Position numbers and translations under genes: made by a program. The notes below the pieces were generated by a model that saw nothing but the letters and a program-made list of their open reading frames with translations, had not been told where the DNA came from and searched no databases. This document shows, piece after piece, positions 1 through 13,653 of a DNA stretch of 54,059 nt (positions are counted from its first letter, which is position 1; each line of letters opens with the position of its first letter). The DNA is from Betaproteobacteria bacterium (GTDB lineage Bacteria; Pseudomonadota; Gammaproteobacteria; Burkholderiales; Methylophilaceae): the NCBI GenBank assembly GCA_016868195.1, contig VGHQ01000006.1:1-54059 (forward strand), in the 5' to 3' direction.

Positions 1-48
1 ACGTTATTTTCGGCAAAATTAATTCCCATAGCCTTAAGAAAAAAACGC

Positions 49-486
49 ATGTCAACAAAATCAATCTTAGTTTTGCATGGGCCCAACCTAAACCTCCTGG
101 GCGAGCGCGAGCCAGAGCATTATGGCAAACAAACCTTAGAAGACATCAATCAAGTCTTAAAAACCATGGCATCAGCAAAGGCCATTAAACTTGAAGTCAT
201 GCAAAGCAATAGTGAAGGGGACTTAGTAAACAAAATTCAATCGCTTCACAAAGATAACATTGATTTTCTAATTATTAATCCGGCAGCTTATACACACACC
301 TCTGTGGCGATGCGCGATGCATTATCAGCTGTGAAAGTACCATTTATAGAAGTTCATTTATCTAATGTATATGCAAGGGAGCCTTTTAGGCATCACTCCT
401 ATTTTTCTGATATCGCTGTTGCTGTGATTAGCGGCTTAGGTGCGGATGGTTATATAGCAGCCCTTAATTTTGCAATTAACGCTTAA
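49..486 (+). CDS. aroQ: Type II 3-dehydroquinate dehydratase
   Basis: Dehydrates 3-dehydroquinate to 3-dehydroshikimate in the cytoplasmic shikimate pathway. The 145-residue product has the normal length for the small dodecameric type II enzyme. The N-terminal motif [12 protein letters not shown] (residues 10-21) is followed by the catalytic Tyr25. The substrate-binding segment [10 protein letters not shown] (76-85) carries Asn77 and His83, and [14 protein letters not shown] (101-114) carries His103 and Arg114. The ATG at 49 matches the family start; the 48 bases before it are open in the same frame but show no better start. It is followed after 20 bases by accB, the usual proteobacterial order aroQ-accB-accC-prmA, so co-transcription is likely. 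Confidence 0.97.
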   Translation: MSTKSILVLHGPNLNLLGEREPEHYGKQTLEDINQVLKTMASAKAIKLEVMQSNSEGDLVNKIQSLHKDNIDFLIINPAAYTHTSVAMRDALSAVKVPFIEVHLSNVYAREPFRHHSYFSDIAVAVISGLGADGYIAALNFAINA

Positions 487-506
487 AGTTTTAAAAAGAG
501 GTCATT

Positions 507-959
507 ATGGATTTACGAAAACTTAAAAAATTAATCGACTTGGTTGAAGAGTCTGGTATCGCTGAACTTGAACTCACCGAAGGTGAAGAAAAAGTCAAAA
601 TTAGTCGTCAACTTATGAATCAAAGCGCGCCTATGATGCATTATATTCAAACGCCTCAGCCTCAAATGACGGCTCCATCAGACATAAGCGTTCCAGAAAC
701 TAAACCTGTTGCAGAAAAAATAGAAGGTCATGCGGTTAATTCGCCTATGGTAGGAACTTTCTATCGCTCACCCTCGCCTGATGCTAGAGCTTTTGTTGAT
801 GTCGGTTCTAGAGTTACTAAAGGTGACACGCTTTGCATTATTGAAGCTATGAAATTACTCAACGAAATTGAAGCAGATGCAACTGGTACGATTAAAAAAA
901 TCTTGGTTGAGAACGGCCAGCCCGTTGAATACGGCGAACCTCTCTTTATTATTGACTAA
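507..959 (+). CDS. accB: Biotin carboxyl carrier protein of acetyl-CoA carboxylase
   Basis: Carries biotin between the carboxylase and carboxyltransferase halves of acetyl-CoA carboxylase, the first step of fatty-acid synthesis. The 150-residue product has a short helical N-terminus (1-40), a Pro/Gln/Met-rich linker (about 41-75) and a biotinyl domain (about 76-150). The canonical EAMKL motif puts the biotinylated lysine at Lys116. A clear ribosome-binding site (agaggt) precedes the ATG. accC starts 8 bases after the stop, so the two subunits are translationally linked, as in most proteobacteria. Confidence 0.98.
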   Translation: MDLRKLKKLIDLVEESGIAELELTEGEEKVKISRQLMNQSAPMMHYIQTPQPQMTAPSDISVPETKPVAEKIEGHAVNSPMVGTFYRSPSPDARAFVDVGSRVTKGDTLCIIEAMKLLNEIEADATGTIKKILVENGQPVEYGEPLFIID

Positions 960-967
960 CTAACTTT

Positions 968-2317
968 ATGTTTGAAAAAATACTAATCGCCAATCGTGGC
1001 GAAATTGCGCTCAGGATATTGCGTGCATGTCGTGAGCTTGGCATTAAAACAGTCACTGTGCATTCTGAAGCAGACCGCGATGCAAAATATGTCAAACTGT
1101 CTGATGAATCTGTATGTATTGGCCCAGCGCCTTCCACACAAAGCTATTTAAATATTCCAGCCGTAATTAGTGCTGCCCAAGTAACAGATGCAGAAGCAAT
1201 TCATCCTGGCTATGGCTTTCTATCTGAAAATGCAGATTTTGCTGAGCGCGTTCAGCAAAGTGGCTTCGTATTTATTGGTCCTCGTCCAGAAACTATTCGC
1301 CTAATGGGTGATAAAGTCAGTGCGAAAAATGCAATGAAGAAAGCTGGTGTACCCTGTGTACCAGGCTCGGATGGGGCACTTCCTGAAGACCCTAAAGAAA
1401 TAATTACTATCGCTAAAAAAATTGGTTACCCGGTAATCGTTAAAGCTGCTGGTGGTGGAGGTGGGCGAGGCATGCGCGTGGTCCACACTGAAGGTGCTCT
1501 TATTACCTCGGTGAATATGACCAAACAAGAAGCACAAACAGCGTTTGGCAATCCAACAGTTTACATGGAAAAGTTTTTAGAAAAACCTCGGCATATCGAA
1601 TTTCAAGTCCTCTCAGACCAACACAGTAATGCAGTATATCTTGGTGAACGCGATTGCTCCCTTCAGCGTCGCCATCAAAAAATTGTCGAGGAAGCACCGG
1701 CTCCTGGTTTATCTGCAAAACTTAGAAAGAAAATTGGCGAACGCTGTGCCGAAGCCTGTCGCAAAATTAATTATCAAGGTGCTGGTACATTTGAATTTTT
1801 ATATGAAAATAATGAATTTTATTTCATTGAAATGAATACGCGTTTGCAAGTTGAACATCCAGTCACAGAATTTATAACCGGTATTGATATTGTTCAACAG
1901 CAAATCAAAATTGCTGCGGGTGAAAAATTACCCTATAAACAAGAAAATATTGTATTTAAGGGTCACGCGATTGAATGTCGTATTAATGCTGAGGATCCTT
2001 ATAACTTTGTTCCTTCACCTGGTAAAGTAACTACATTCCATATGCCTGGCGGTCCTGGTATTCGCATAGATACACATACTTACGCAGGCTATACTGTGCC
2101 TTCCAATTACGACTCTATGATTGGCAAATTAATTGCTTATGGTGATACACGAGATCAAGCTCTAGCAAGAATGCGTGTGGCTTTATCAGAAATGGTTGTG
2201 GAAGGTATTAAAACAAATATTCCCTTACACTCAGAACTCATGGCTGATTTCGCGTTCAACAATGGTGGTGTCAGCATCCATTATTTAGAAAAAAAACTCG
2301 GTATACAAAAAAAATAA
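968..2317 (+). CDS. accC: Biotin carboxylase subunit of acetyl-CoA carboxylase
   Basis: ATP-dependent carboxylation of biotin on AccB. The 449 residues match the family length exactly. Visible features are the N-terminal nucleotide-binding fold ([16 protein letters not shown]), the glycine-rich ATP-grasp loop [12 protein letters not shown] (about 159-170), the RRHQK bicarbonate/biotin segment (about 234-238) and the catalytic [14 protein letters not shown] stretch (about 288-301). The carboxyltransferase subunits (accA, accD) are not in the window. The stop codon directly abuts the prmA start with no intervening base. Confidence 0.98.
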   Translation: MFEKILIANRGEIALRILRACRELGIKTVTVHSEADRDAKYVKLSDESVCIGPAPSTQSYLNIPAVISAAQVTDAEAIHPGYGFLSENADFAERVQQSGFVFIGPRPETIRLMGDKVSAKNAMKKAGVPCVPGSDGALPEDPKEIITIAKKIGYPVIVKAAGGGGGRGMRVVHTEGALITSVNMTKQEAQTAFGNPTVYMEKFLEKPRHIEFQVLSDQHSNAVYLGERDCSLQRRHQKIVEEAPAPGLSAKLRKKIGERCAEACRKINYQGAGTFEFLYENNEFYFIEMNTRLQVEHPVTEFITGIDIVQQQIKIAAGEKLPYKQENIVFKGHAIECRINAEDPYNFVPSPGKVTTFHMPGGPGIRIDTHTYAGYTVPSNYDSMIGKLIAYGDTRDQALARMRVALSEMVVEGIKTNIPLHSELMADFAFNNGGVSIHYLEKKLGIQKK

Positions 2318-3217
2318 ATGGCCGCTTGGATTAATCTTAAAATCCGAGCAAGTGCAGAATATGCACACATCATTAGTGATTCTTTAATCGAACTCGGCGC
2401 ACTTTCATCATCTATCGAAGACTTGTATCTCAATAGCGAAAATGAAGAGGCTATTTTTGGCGAACCCAACATACCTGGCAATACGATCTGGCAACACAAC
2501 AACATTGAATCCCTTTTTGATGACTCTATATCTATTGACACTGTGATAGATGAACTTAAAACTATGACGGGTTTATCTAATATTGATTACACGCTTGAGT
2601 CAGTGGAAGATCAAAATTGGGTCACATTAACACAATCACAATTTGAACCAATTAGCATTTTAAATAAACTTTGGATCGTACCGAGCTGGCATACAACACC
2701 TAATCCATGCGCTATCAATATTATTTTAGATCCTGGATTAGCATTTGGTTCAGGAAGTCACCCTACAACACATTTATGTTTAGAGTGGCTTGTTAAAGAA
2801 GTAAAGATCAACGATTGTGTCTTAGATTACGGATGTGGATCAGGTATTTTATCGATTGCAGCAAAGAAATGTGGTGCAAAAGAAGTCGTAGGTGTAGATA
2901 TTGATCCACAAGCAATTATTTCAAGTACGAATAATGCAGAAGAAAATCATGTCAGTATTCAATTTTATAATTCAAAATCATCATTAAAATTTGAAGCTGA
3001 CATTGTTGTTGCAAATATTTTATCTAGCACACTCTCGGTCTTAGCACCCGTCATAGTCAAGTCTTGCAGGCCTCAAGGAAAAATTGCGCTATCTGGTATA
3101 TTAAAAGAACAAGTTGAAATGCTGACTGAAATATATAGTGTATGGTTTAATTTAAACAAACCAATTGAACGCGAAGGCTGGGTCCTCTTGTCAGGTACGA
3201 AAAAAAGTATTTCCTAA
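2318..3217 (+). CDS. prmA: Ribosomal protein L11 methyltransferase
   Basis: SAM-dependent trimethylation of ribosomal protein L11. The 299-residue product has the N-terminal L11-recognition domain (about 1-110) and a class I methyltransferase domain. The latter contains the SAM loop LDYGCGSGILSIAA (about 169-182), the acidic VVGVDIDPQA strand and the NILSSTL catalytic loop (usually NILAxPL). The ATG follows the accC stop with zero spacing, so translation probably depends on coupling to accC. It ends the aroQ-accBC-prmA cluster. Confidence 0.95.
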   Translation: MAAWINLKIRASAEYAHIISDSLIELGALSSSIEDLYLNSENEEAIFGEPNIPGNTIWQHNNIESLFDDSISIDTVIDELKTMTGLSNIDYTLESVEDQNWVTLTQSQFEPISILNKLWIVPSWHTTPNPCAINIILDPGLAFGSGSHPTTHLCLEWLVKEVKINDCVLDYGCGSGILSIAAKKCGAKEVVGVDIDPQAIISSTNNAEENHVSIQFYNSKSSLKFEADIVVANILSSTLSVLAPVIVKSCRPQGKIALSGILKEQVEMLTEIYSVWFNLNKPIEREGWVLLSGTKKSIS

Positions 3218-3269
3218 ATTTTTTAATTCGTTTATGATGCAAACTCCTCTTAACAAAAAGGATTAGTAA

Positions 3270-3587
3270 ATGAAGAAGAACGTTAAAGGTTTAGAAAGAG
3301 TAGTTCGTATTGCTGTTGGTGCTGCTGTATTAGGCCAAGCAATTGGTGGTTACTCTGTTTTTGAATATGGCATGGTTGATGAAATCGTCGGCATATATTT
3401 ATTAGGCTCTGGTGTTTTAACTTCATGTCCTGTCAAATCTGTTTTAGGTCTTGGTTCTAATAAAGCACCTGCAAGATCCACTGCGGCAAGAAAACCAGCT
3501 AAACGTAAACCAGCTCGTAAAGCGGCTGCTAAAAAACCAGCTGCTAAACGTAAAGCGGCTCCAAAAAGAAGACGCGCAGCACGTTAA
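3270..3587 (+). CDS. DUF2892-type membrane protein with histone H1-like basic tail
   Basis: A 105-residue protein in two parts. Residues 1-66 resemble the small DUF2892 (YgaP-type) membrane domain: a KNVKGLERVVRIAVG amphipathic start, two hydrophobic segments (about 12-32 and 38-53) and the characteristic cysteine motif LTSCPVKSVLGLG. Residues 67-105 are almost entirely Ala, Lys, Pro and Arg in short AAKKPAAKRK-like units resembling eukaryotic H1 or bacterial H1-like proteins. With two membrane passes both ends should be cytoplasmic, so the tail could contact nucleic acid; this is inference. A good ribosome-binding site (aaaaagga) precedes the ATG. Similar tails occur on three other small membrane proteins here. 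Function unknown. Confidence 0.8.
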   Translation: MKKNVKGLERVVRIAVGAAVLGQAIGGYSVFEYGMVDEIVGIYLLGSGVLTSCPVKSVLGLGSNKAPARSTAARKPAKRKPARKAAAKKPAAKRKAAPKRRRAAR

Positions 3588-3602
3588 TCGCTTATCCATA
3601 TT

Positions 3603-3636
3603 AAGAAGCGTTATCTATCAATAACGCTTCTTTCTT
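3603..3636. terminator. Bidirectional intrinsic terminator
   Basis: A perfect 12-bp stem (3603-3614 with 3621-3632, 6-base loop) around a GAAGCG/CGCTTC core, with A-rich sequence on the left and T-rich on the right. It lies between the DUF2892 gene (+) and oxyR (-) and can serve both; it overlaps the oxyR stop. Confidence 0.85.
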
Positions 3637-4534
3637 AAATCATTTCTATCGTATCTGTTTTAATCAACCGTATCGACTCTGAGATAGTATCCAAAGCCTT
3701 CTTTCGAACAAAGCTTTTGCGATAAGCTACTGCAATGGTTCTTGAGGGAATAGGTTTAATAAAAGGGATCACCTTTATTAAATGATTTTGATAGCGATCT
3801 GATGTTGCGCTTTTTGGTAATACGGTAATACCAAGATTAGATGCTACCATATTACGAATTGTTTCAAGTGAATTGCCTTGAAGCACTTCACCTTTTTTAG
3901 ATAAATCTGGACACGCCTCCACTACCTGTAGGCTAAAACAATGCCCACTATTTAAAAGTAATACTTTTTCATCACTTAATTCTTTCGGGTCAATATTTTT
4001 TCTAGCTGCCCAAGGGTGATTGTTCGGCACAGCAACTACAAACTCTTCTTTATAAAGAGGCGTGACTTGTATACCTGCAATATTAAATGGCAGAGCTACA
4101 ATTGCTGCATCAATTTGTCCGCTCTTTAATTGTAATTCAAAGCTTGCAGTGATATTTTCTTCGACTTCTAACGGCATTTTTGGTGCTAGTTTTCTTAAAA
4201 TAGGAATAATTTGGGGTAATAAGTAAGGTCCGACTGAATGAATCATACCTACTTTAATTGATCCATCTAAAGGGTCTCCGCCAGATTTGGCGAATGATTT
4301 TATTTTTTCAACTTCGTCTAAAATGATATTGGCTTGAGCAATAATTCTTTCGCCAATTTCCGTAATAGTAACTTCGGTCCGATTTCTTTCAAATAATGAA
4401 ACATTAAGTTCTTCTTCTAATTTTTTAATAGCCAAACTTAATGCTGGCTGACTCACAAAACATTTACTTGCTGCGCGTCTAAAGTTTTTTTCTTTAGCTA
4501 CAGCCACCACAAATCTTAGTTCACTTAGAGTCAT
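3635..4534 (-). CDS. oxyR: LysR-family peroxide sensor OxyR
   Basis: Transcriptional activator that senses hydrogen peroxide through a reversible disulfide. The 299-residue protein has an N-terminal winged helix-turn-helix (about 1-60, with FRRAASKCFVSQPALSLAIK) and a LysR substrate-binding domain. The motif SGHCFSLQVVEAC places cysteines at 199 and 208, the numbers and 9-residue spacing of the redox pair of E. coli OxyR. This separates it from generic LysR proteins. It lies 12 bases downstream of gyrB on the same strand, so it may be transcribed from dnaA-dnaN-gyrB promoters. No oxidative-stress target gene is next to it. Confidence 0.9.
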   Translation of the reverse strand: MTLSELRFVVAVAKEKNFRRAASKCFVSQPALSLAIKKLEEELNVSLFERNRTEVTITEIGERIIAQANIILDEVEKIKSFAKSGGDPLDGSIKVGMIHSVGPYLLPQIIPILRKLAPKMPLEVEENITASFELQLKSGQIDAAIVALPFNIAGIQVTPLYKEEFVVAVPNNHPWAARKNIDPKELSDEKVLLLNSGHCFSLQVVEACPDLSKKGEVLQGNSLETIRNMVASNLGITVLPKSATSDRYQNHLIKVIPFIKPIPSRTIAVAYRKSFVRKKALDTISESIRLIKTDTIEMI

Positions 4535-4546
4535 AAATTAAGTAAA

Positions 4547-8090
<3,544 letters not shown>

Positions 8091-8318
8091 ACTCTTCTTC
8101 TTTATTTAATGTTTTTTATATATAAATCTAATAATAGTAATAAAGGTAAGGTTTTCTATGGATAACCCTATAAACTTTAATATAAACAATTAGTTGTCTT
8201 GTGAATAACTATGCATTTGTCTTGTAATTTCATGTGGATAATTTGTGCATAACAAACACATATTTTTATAAAACCTTACTTTTCCACAATTCATCCACAA
8301 TATTTCCACAGGCCTTAA
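8091..8318. other. Probable chromosomal origin (oriC) between dnaA and dnaN
   Basis: A 228-base AT-rich intergenic region. Exact matches to the DnaA-box consensus TTATNCACA, on the minus strand, lie at 8200-8208 (tgtgaataa), 8233-8241 (tgtggataa) and 8244-8252 (tgtgcataa). Weaker one- or two-mismatch boxes are at 8157-8165, 8280-8288, 8291-8299 and 8302-8310. The AT-rich 8100-8200 stretch is a candidate unwinding element. Most flanking genes read away from it, leftward for dnaN-gyrB and rightward from rpmH. The dnaN promoter must also lie here. Confidence 0.8.
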
Positions 8319-9710
8319 TTAACCCTTAAGGACTTGTTTTAATATTCCTAAATCTTGTGCAACAGATTGATTGTTTAATCGTAATTGTTCAATTTCTTCG
8401 CATGCATGCATCACTGTTGTATGGTGTCTTCCACCATAAGCTTCACCAATTTCAGGAAAACTTAAATTGGTGAGTTCTCTTGTTAATGCCATTGCAAGTT
8501 GTCTGGGTTTAGAATAATTACGCGAACGTTTTTTGCTTAACATATCTGAGATTTTAATTTTAAAATATTCAGCCACTGTTTTTTGAATATTTTCGACGCT
8601 TACTTGACGCCCACGAACCGCAATTAAATCTTTAAGTGCATCTTTGGCTAATTGAATATCAACAGCTGACTTTGTAAAATTAGACATAGCTAATATTCTG
8701 TTTAGTGCTCCTTCTAATTCCCGTACGTTAGATCGAATTTGTTTTGCAATAAAGAATGCAACTTCTTCAGAAATTTTCATTTTATTTTCTTCTGCTTTTT
8801 TAAGCAGAATGGCAACGCGCATTTCAAGCTCTGGTGGTTCAATTGCCACTGTAAGGCCCCAACTGAATCGTGTTCTTAAGCGTTCGTCTACACCCTCTAT
8901 TTCTTTTGGGTAACTATCGCAAGTAATGATAATTTGTTTTTTATTTTCAATCAGTGTATTGAATGCATAAAAGAATTCTTCTTGGGTACGATTTTTTTTT
9001 GCAAAGAATTGAATGTCATCTATCAATAGTAAATCTAATGAATGGTAATTTTTTTTAAATGCATCGAATGATTTATTTTCATAAGCTTTAACCACATCAG
9101 ATACATAACGTTCAGCATGAAGATATTTAATTTTTGCATCGGGCTGAATATGTTTTAAATGATTACCGATGGCTTGAATTAAGTGTGTTTTACCTAACCC
9201 GACACCACCGTAAATAAATAATGGGTTATATGCCTTACCTGGATTTTCAGCTACTTGCATGGCTGCAGCGCAAGCTAATTGATTAGCTTTACCTGTCACG
9301 AAACTTTCAAATGTAAAATTAGCATTAAGGCCTGAAGCTTTGGCTTCTTTTAATGTACCGCCCGCACTTTTTTTGGTTGTTTCATGATTTGGTGCCTCAG
9401 CTGTATTATTTGGTGGTGAAATCGTCAAAGCTTTTGATAAAACAGCCTCTTTTTTAGGCAGTATCGATTCTTTGATGACGCGAATTGCAAATTCAACTTT
9501 TGTAACATCGGGAAGCTGTTCTTTGGCCAATACTTCAATTTTTTGGGCGAAGCGATCTTTGACCCATTGCTGAACAAACTTATTGGGCGCCAATATTTTA
9601 ATTTTATGTTGTTCGTGTTCGAACTTTAGCGGTTTAATCCAGGTGTTGAATTGCTGAACGGATAGTTCTTTTTTAAAGCGTTCGAGACAATGAGTCCAAA
9701 AATTTTCCAT
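8319..9710 (-). CDS. dnaA: Chromosomal replication initiator DnaA
   Basis: AAA+ initiator that binds DnaA boxes and opens the origin. Domain I (about 1-80, starting MENFWTHCLERFKKEL) is followed by a variable linker and the AAA+ domain, with Walker A GGVGLGKTHL and Walker B LLLIDDIQFF. The C-terminal DNA-binding domain carries the signature GGRHHTTVMHACEEI. I chose the ATG at 9710 (463 residues). A TTG nine bases upstream would add MPL but is less likely, since domain I normally starts close to the conserved Trp. The gene is flanked by the box cluster downstream and a perfect DnaA box upstream, so it is probably autoregulated. Confidence 0.96.
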   Translation of the reverse strand: MENFWTHCLERFKKELSVQQFNTWIKPLKFEHEQHKIKILAPNKFVQQWVKDRFAQKIEVLAKEQLPDVTKVEFAIRVIKESILPKKEAVLSKALTISPPNNTAEAPNHETTKKSAGGTLKEAKASGLNANFTFESFVTGKANQLACAAAMQVAENPGKAYNPLFIYGGVGLGKTHLIQAIGNHLKHIQPDAKIKYLHAERYVSDVVKAYENKSFDAFKKNYHSLDLLLIDDIQFFAKKNRTQEEFFYAFNTLIENKKQIIITCDSYPKEIEGVDERLRTRFSWGLTVAIEPPELEMRVAILLKKAEENKMKISEEVAFFIAKQIRSNVRELEGALNRILAMSNFTKSAVDIQLAKDALKDLIAVRGRQVSVENIQKTVAEYFKIKISDMLSKKRSRNYSKPRQLAMALTRELTNLSFPEIGEAYGGRHHTTVMHACEEIEQLRLNNQSVAQDLGILKQVLKG

Positions 9711-9848
9711 TAACGGCAAAATCCAAAATATATAGTATTAAAATTACAACTTCTTCTTGATTTGGCATTTTAGAGAACCGAAACGGTGTAAAAACGCCTT
9801 TTGGGAATGATTGCTTTACGGAAATCATCTTAACTGAACCTCTCAAAG

Positions 9849-9857
9849 TTATCCACA
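9849..9857 (+). promoter_or_regulatory. Perfect DnaA box in the dnaA/rpmH divergent region
   Basis: TTATCCACA, the exact consensus DnaA box, lies between the divergent dnaA and rpmH genes and 32 bases before the rpmH -35 element. It is probably the dnaA autoregulatory site and may form a second origin element together with the dnaA-dnaN cluster. Confidence 0.7.
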
Positions 9858-9888
9858 AGCGTTTTTAGATTTCTTGCATAAATAATCG

Positions 9889-9917
9889 TTGACACTTGGC
9901 GGCATGTGCGGTAAATT
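9889..9917 (+). promoter_or_regulatory. Sigma-70 promoter of rpmH
   Basis: A consensus -35 TTGACA (9889-9894), a 17-base spacer and the -10 TAAATT (9912-9917). The rpmH ATG lies 36 bases downstream, after a ctggag ribosome-binding site. This is the best-matching promoter I found in the window and likely drives rpmH-rnpA-yidD-yidC. Confidence 0.75.
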
Positions 9918-9953
9918 GCGCGATTCTTAACGAATTATAGCTGGAGAAACACA

Positions 9954-10088
9954 ATGAAACGTACCTATCAACCATCAAAAGTAAAACGTGCACGCACGCA
10001 TGGCTTTTTAGTACGCATGAAGACTCGTGCAGGACGCGCTGTTTTATCAGCACGCCGTGCTAAAGGCCGTGCTCGTATCGGCCTATAA
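9954..10088 (+). CDS. rpmH: 50S ribosomal protein L34
   Basis: A 44-residue basic ribosomal protein that begins [18 protein letters not shown] and continues with the conserved [17 protein letters not shown]-type C-terminal half, ending in RIGL. It has the standard length, a strong upstream promoter and a good ribosome-binding site. It heads the conserved rpmH-rnpA-yidD-yidC-mnmE block that adjoins dnaA in most bacteria. Confidence 0.97.
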   Translation: MKRTYQPSKVKRARTHGFLVRMKTRAGRAVLSARRAKGRARIGL

Positions 10089-10115
10089 AGACCTATCTGG
10101 CAAATTCTCCACAAT

Positions 10116-10448
10116 TTGCAAACTAAATTAACCAAACTTACAAAAACGGATGAATTTTCATCCGTTTTTAATTTCCGTAGGCGACTTTCCTTTCAGTATT
10201 TAAGTTTTCATTATCAGCCTAATACTTTATCTTTATTTCGTTTAGGCATGGTTGTAGGCAAAAAAACACAGAAATTGGCTGTGAAGCGCAACTATATGAA
10301 GCGTGTCTTGCGCGAATTAATGCGAAAAAAACAAGAACAGCTCTTAAATTTTGATATAGTGATACGCATTCAAAAATCGTTTTATCGTTACGATTTTATT
10401 GAGATTGAAACAGAAGTGAATCAGATGATTGCAAAATTAAAGAAATGA
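10116..10448 (+). CDS. rnpA: Ribonuclease P protein component
   Basis: Basic protein cofactor of RNase P for tRNA 5' maturation. At 110 residues it shows the RNR signature region as LAVKRNYMKRVLRELMR (about 51-67), preceded by the LGMVVGKKTQK strand. The only reasonable start is TTG at 10116: this frame contains no ATG between the rpmH stop (10086-10088) and the conserved KLTKTDEFSSVF segment. The weak start may keep its expression below that of L34. Its stop overlaps the yidD start. Confidence 0.95.
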   Translation: MQTKLTKLTKTDEFSSVFNFRRRLSFQYLSFHYQPNTLSLFRLGMVVGKKTQKLAVKRNYMKRVLRELMRKKQEQLLNFDIVIRIQKSFYRYDFIEIETEVNQMIAKLKK

Positions 10449-10654
10449 AATCAATCGCAATATTATTTTTGAGAGGCTATCAATTATTATTTAGTCCCTT
10501 TTTTGGTCAACAATGTCGATTCTCACCGACATGTTCACAATACGCGATAGAGGTGATACAAAAAAAAGGCCTAACACAAGGTATTTTTTTATTAATGAAA
10601 CGAATAGGTAAATGCCATCCCTGGTGCAAGGGGGGTCATGACCCCGTTAGTTAA
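10445..10654 (+). CDS. yidD: Membrane protein insertion efficiency factor YidD
   Basis: A 69-residue member of the YidD family, an amphipathic inner-membrane-associated protein that aids YidC-dependent insertion. It has the family pattern: hydrophobic start, YQLLFSPFFGQQCRFSPTCS with paired cysteines, then a C-terminal CHPWCKGGHDPV segment. The ATG overlaps the rnpA stop by 4 bases (ATGA), and yidC follows 19 bases later, the standard arrangement. Confidence 0.95.
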   Translation: MKSIAILFLRGYQLLFSPFFGQQCRFSPTCSQYAIEVIQKKGLTQGIFLLMKRIGKCHPWCKGGHDPVS

Positions 10655-10673
10655 TTTTGGAATTTTATAATTT

Positions 10674-12305
10674 ATGGATACAAAGCGTTTAATACTGTTT
10701 GTTGTATTTTCTTTTTCAATTCTTTTATTATGGGATACATGGCAACGTAAAAATATTCCAGTAAGCGAAGTGACATCGCAACAAGATGCGAGTGTTCCAT
10801 CTTCTCAAAAATTAAATACTACAGATGCTAAAACAATATCTCCTGATTCTAATTTTCAATTAGAAACAGCATCTCGTATCAAAGTATTAACCGACTTGTA
10901 TCAAATTGAAATTGATACAATTGGCGGTGATATTCGACGTTTGCTTTTAAACGATCATTTAGCTGATAACGAGCAGGATAAATTTCTGTTATTAGATGAT
11001 GCAAAGAAACCCTTGCTTTATGTCGCACAATCAGGACTCATCGGCAATGATTTGCCAACACATAAATCTGTGTTCACATCCGAAAAAATAAATTACGTTT
11101 TAGAGAGTGGGCAAAATCATTTAGACATTAAATTAAATTACAAAAATCAAGATGTGGAGGTTGTCAAAATTATTTCTTTTGATCGTGACAGTTATCAAAT
11201 AGGCGTCCGTTATGAAATTACTAATCATAGTAAATTGGCTATTACACCATCAGCATATTTCCAGTTGTTACATGATGATGAATCTAATCAAGGTACGAGC
11301 TTAGCACCCACATTTACAGGCGGTGCTTACTATACTGAAGCAGATAAATTTAAAAAAATTAATTTTAAAGATATGAAGAAACATGACCTATCTCTTATTT
11401 CTGTTGATGGATGGGTTGGTGTAATTCAACATTACTTTGCCAGCGCTTGGATTTTACCGGTTAATCAAAAGCGAGAATTTTATACAAAACAAGTTGCAGA
11501 TAATATTTATTCATCAGGCGTGATAACACAACTCTCTTCTATTGAACCTGGCGAGAAAAAAGAATTTTCAACTAAACTCTACTCAGGCCCACAAATTAAA
11601 GAACAACTAGAAAAAGCCGCACCAGGTTTAACTTATACAGTGGATTATGGTTGGTTAACTTTTATTGCGTCACCTTTATTTGTCGTGCTTAGTTGGATTT
11701 ATAAATTAGTGAATAATTGGGGTAGTGCCATTATTCTTCTTACGGTGTTGATTAAGCTACTCTTTTATCCACTCTCTGCAGCAAGCTATAAATCTATGGC
11801 ACAACTTCGTGAACTTGCACCGCGTTTGCAAAGCATGAAGGAAAAATTTGGTGATGATAAAGTTAAATTTCAACAAGCCATGTTAGAACTTTACCGCACA
11901 GAAAAAATTAATCCATTGGGTGGTTGTTTACCTATTCTTATTCAAATCCCTGTTTTCATTTCGCTCTACTGGGTGTTGATGGGCGCTGTTGAATTAAGAC
12001 ATGCGCCTTTTATTTTATGGATCACTGATCTTTCTCTGAAAGATCCATACTATGTCTTGCCTATCATTATGGGTATCAGCATGATTGTCCAAACAAAACT
12101 TAATCCAGCTCCCACGGACCCCATGCAAGCAAAATTGATGATGATCATGCCAGTTGTATTCAGTATATTTTTCTTTTTCTTCCCAGCAGGTCTAGTGCTT
12201 TATTGGGTGATTAATAATCTCTTGTCCATTCTTCAACAATGGATGATTAATCGATCCATTCATGCAGCAGCATTAGCTAAGAAAGGCAATGCAGCTCGCA
12301 AATAA
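10674..12305 (+). CDS. yidC: Membrane protein insertase YidC
   Basis: Inserts and folds inner-membrane proteins, alone or with SecYEG. The 543 residues have the gram-negative layout. An N-terminal anchor (about 5-22) is followed by a large periplasmic beta-sandwich domain (about 50-320). The conserved insertase core with five further membrane segments includes [12 protein letters not shown], the [16 protein letters not shown] hairpin and the [17 protein letters not shown] terminal helix, ending in a basic tail. The 3' end overlaps the mnmE start by 17 bases. Confidence 0.97.
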   Translation: MDTKRLILFVVFSFSILLLWDTWQRKNIPVSEVTSQQDASVPSSQKLNTTDAKTISPDSNFQLETASRIKVLTDLYQIEIDTIGGDIRRLLLNDHLADNEQDKFLLLDDAKKPLLYVAQSGLIGNDLPTHKSVFTSEKINYVLESGQNHLDIKLNYKNQDVEVVKIISFDRDSYQIGVRYEITNHSKLAITPSAYFQLLHDDESNQGTSLAPTFTGGAYYTEADKFKKINFKDMKKHDLSLISVDGWVGVIQHYFASAWILPVNQKREFYTKQVADNIYSSGVITQLSSIEPGEKKEFSTKLYSGPQIKEQLEKAAPGLTYTVDYGWLTFIASPLFVVLSWIYKLVNNWGSAIILLTVLIKLLFYPLSAASYKSMAQLRELAPRLQSMKEKFGDDKVKFQQAMLELYRTEKINPLGGCLPILIQIPVFISLYWVLMGAVELRHAPFILWITDLSLKDPYYVLPIIMGISMIVQTKLNPAPTDPMQAKLMMIMPVVFSIFFFFFPAGLVLYWVINNLLSILQQWMINRSIHAAALAKKGNAARK

Positions 12306-13647
12306 CTCAGATACCATTGCCGCCATTGCGACACCTTCGGGTGCTGGCGGCATTGGGGTTGTGAGAATTTCGGGTCCGAAAGCAAGTCATGTTGCGAAAC
12401 ATATTTTAGGCGTTTGTCCTGAAAATCGTTTAGCGTCCTACCTTCCGTTTTTAGATCCGAACGGTCAAGTGATTGATCGTGGCATCGCACTTTTTTTTAA
12501 ATCACCTCACTCATATACTGGCGAAGATGTTCTAGAACTTCAGGGCCATGGCGGCATGGCTGTGATGCAACTTTTATTAGCACGCGCTATTGAATGTGGC
12601 GCAAGACTGGCGAAACCTGGAGAATTTACCGAGCGAGCTTATCTCAATGATAAAATTGATTTAGCCCAGGCAGAAGCAGTTGCAGATTTAATTAATGCTT
12701 CAACAACTGAGGCCGCAAAAAGTGCTATGTTATCCTTAAGCGGATATTTTTCAAATAAAATCAATGACTTACTAAAAGAACTCATCGATTTACGTCTGTA
12801 TATTGAAGCTTGCTTGGATTTCCCCGAGGAAGAAATTGATTTTATTACGACTGGCAAGGTCAAAGAAAAGCTTTTAAGTCTAAAGGTGCGCATGGATGAA
12901 GTGACTTCATCTGCTAAACAAGGCCTTTTATTGCGCGAAGGTTTAACCGTCGTATTGGTGGGGCAGCCCAATGTGGGCAAGTCGAGTTTGCTTAATCAAT
13001 TGTCCGGCAATGACCAGGCAATCGTGACTTCTATTCCTGGCACAACACGTGACCCTATTAAAAGTGAAATCCAAATCGATGGCATACCGATTCATGTAAT
13101 TGATACCGCCGGATTAAGAGATACAAGTGATGAAATTGAAAAAATGGGTATCGAAAAAACATGGATTTCGATAGAAATGGCCAATATCGCATTATTTTTA
13201 GTGGATGCTGGTAAGGGTATTACCAATTACGAGAAAATCATTTTAAATCGTATTCCAAAAGACGTTTTTAAGATATGGGTTCACAATAAAATTGATTTGT
13301 TATCTAAAAAGGCGTCATCCGAAATGGTTGACGGGGAGCACCATCTTTTTGTTTCTGCAAAAAATGGTGAGGGCTTAGCCCAGCTTAAAATGACTTTATT
13401 ACAAATGGCTGGCGTTGAATTTAGTAAGGACGGAAATCAAAGTGTTTTTATGGCGAGACAACGGCATTTAGATGCACTTGATAATGTCTCAAAACATTTG
13501 AATGAATCGCTTCATCAACTTCAGTCGTCCGAGTTGGTCGCGGAAGAACTCAGGCAAGCTCAAACTTCATTGGCCTCCATTACGGGGGAATTTACCCCAG
13601 ACGATCTTTTGGGTGAAATTTTTAGTCGTTTTTGTATTGGTAAATAA
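12289..13647 (+). CDS. mnmE: tRNA modification GTPase MnmE
   Basis: With MnmG forms the complex that installs the 5-carboxymethylaminomethyl group on the wobble uridine of certain tRNAs. The 452-residue product has an N-terminal formyl-THF-binding domain ([20 protein letters not shown]), a helical domain, and an inserted G domain with [14 protein letters not shown] (G1), DTAGLRDT (G3) and HNKID (G4). The C-terminus is the diagnostic FCIGK with the catalytic cysteine. The start overlaps the end of yidC by 17 bases. The partner mnmG follows after a 128-base gap with two parS sites. Confidence 0.97.
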   Translation: MQLANNSDTIAAIATPSGAGGIGVVRISGPKASHVAKHILGVCPENRLASYLPFLDPNGQVIDRGIALFFKSPHSYTGEDVLELQGHGGMAVMQLLLARAIECGARLAKPGEFTERAYLNDKIDLAQAEAVADLINASTTEAAKSAMLSLSGYFSNKINDLLKELIDLRLYIEACLDFPEEEIDFITTGKVKEKLLSLKVRMDEVTSSAKQGLLLREGLTVVLVGQPNVGKSSLLNQLSGNDQAIVTSIPGTTRDPIKSEIQIDGIPIHVIDTAGLRDTSDEIEKMGIEKTWISIEMANIALFLVDAGKGITNYEKIILNRIPKDVFKIWVHNKIDLLSKKASSEMVDGEHHLFVSAKNGEGLAQLKMTLLQMAGVEFSKDGNQSVFMARQRHLDALDNVSKHLNESLHQLQSSELVAEELRQAQTSLASITGEFTPDDLLGEIFSRFCIGK

Positions 13648-13653
13648 TTCTTT

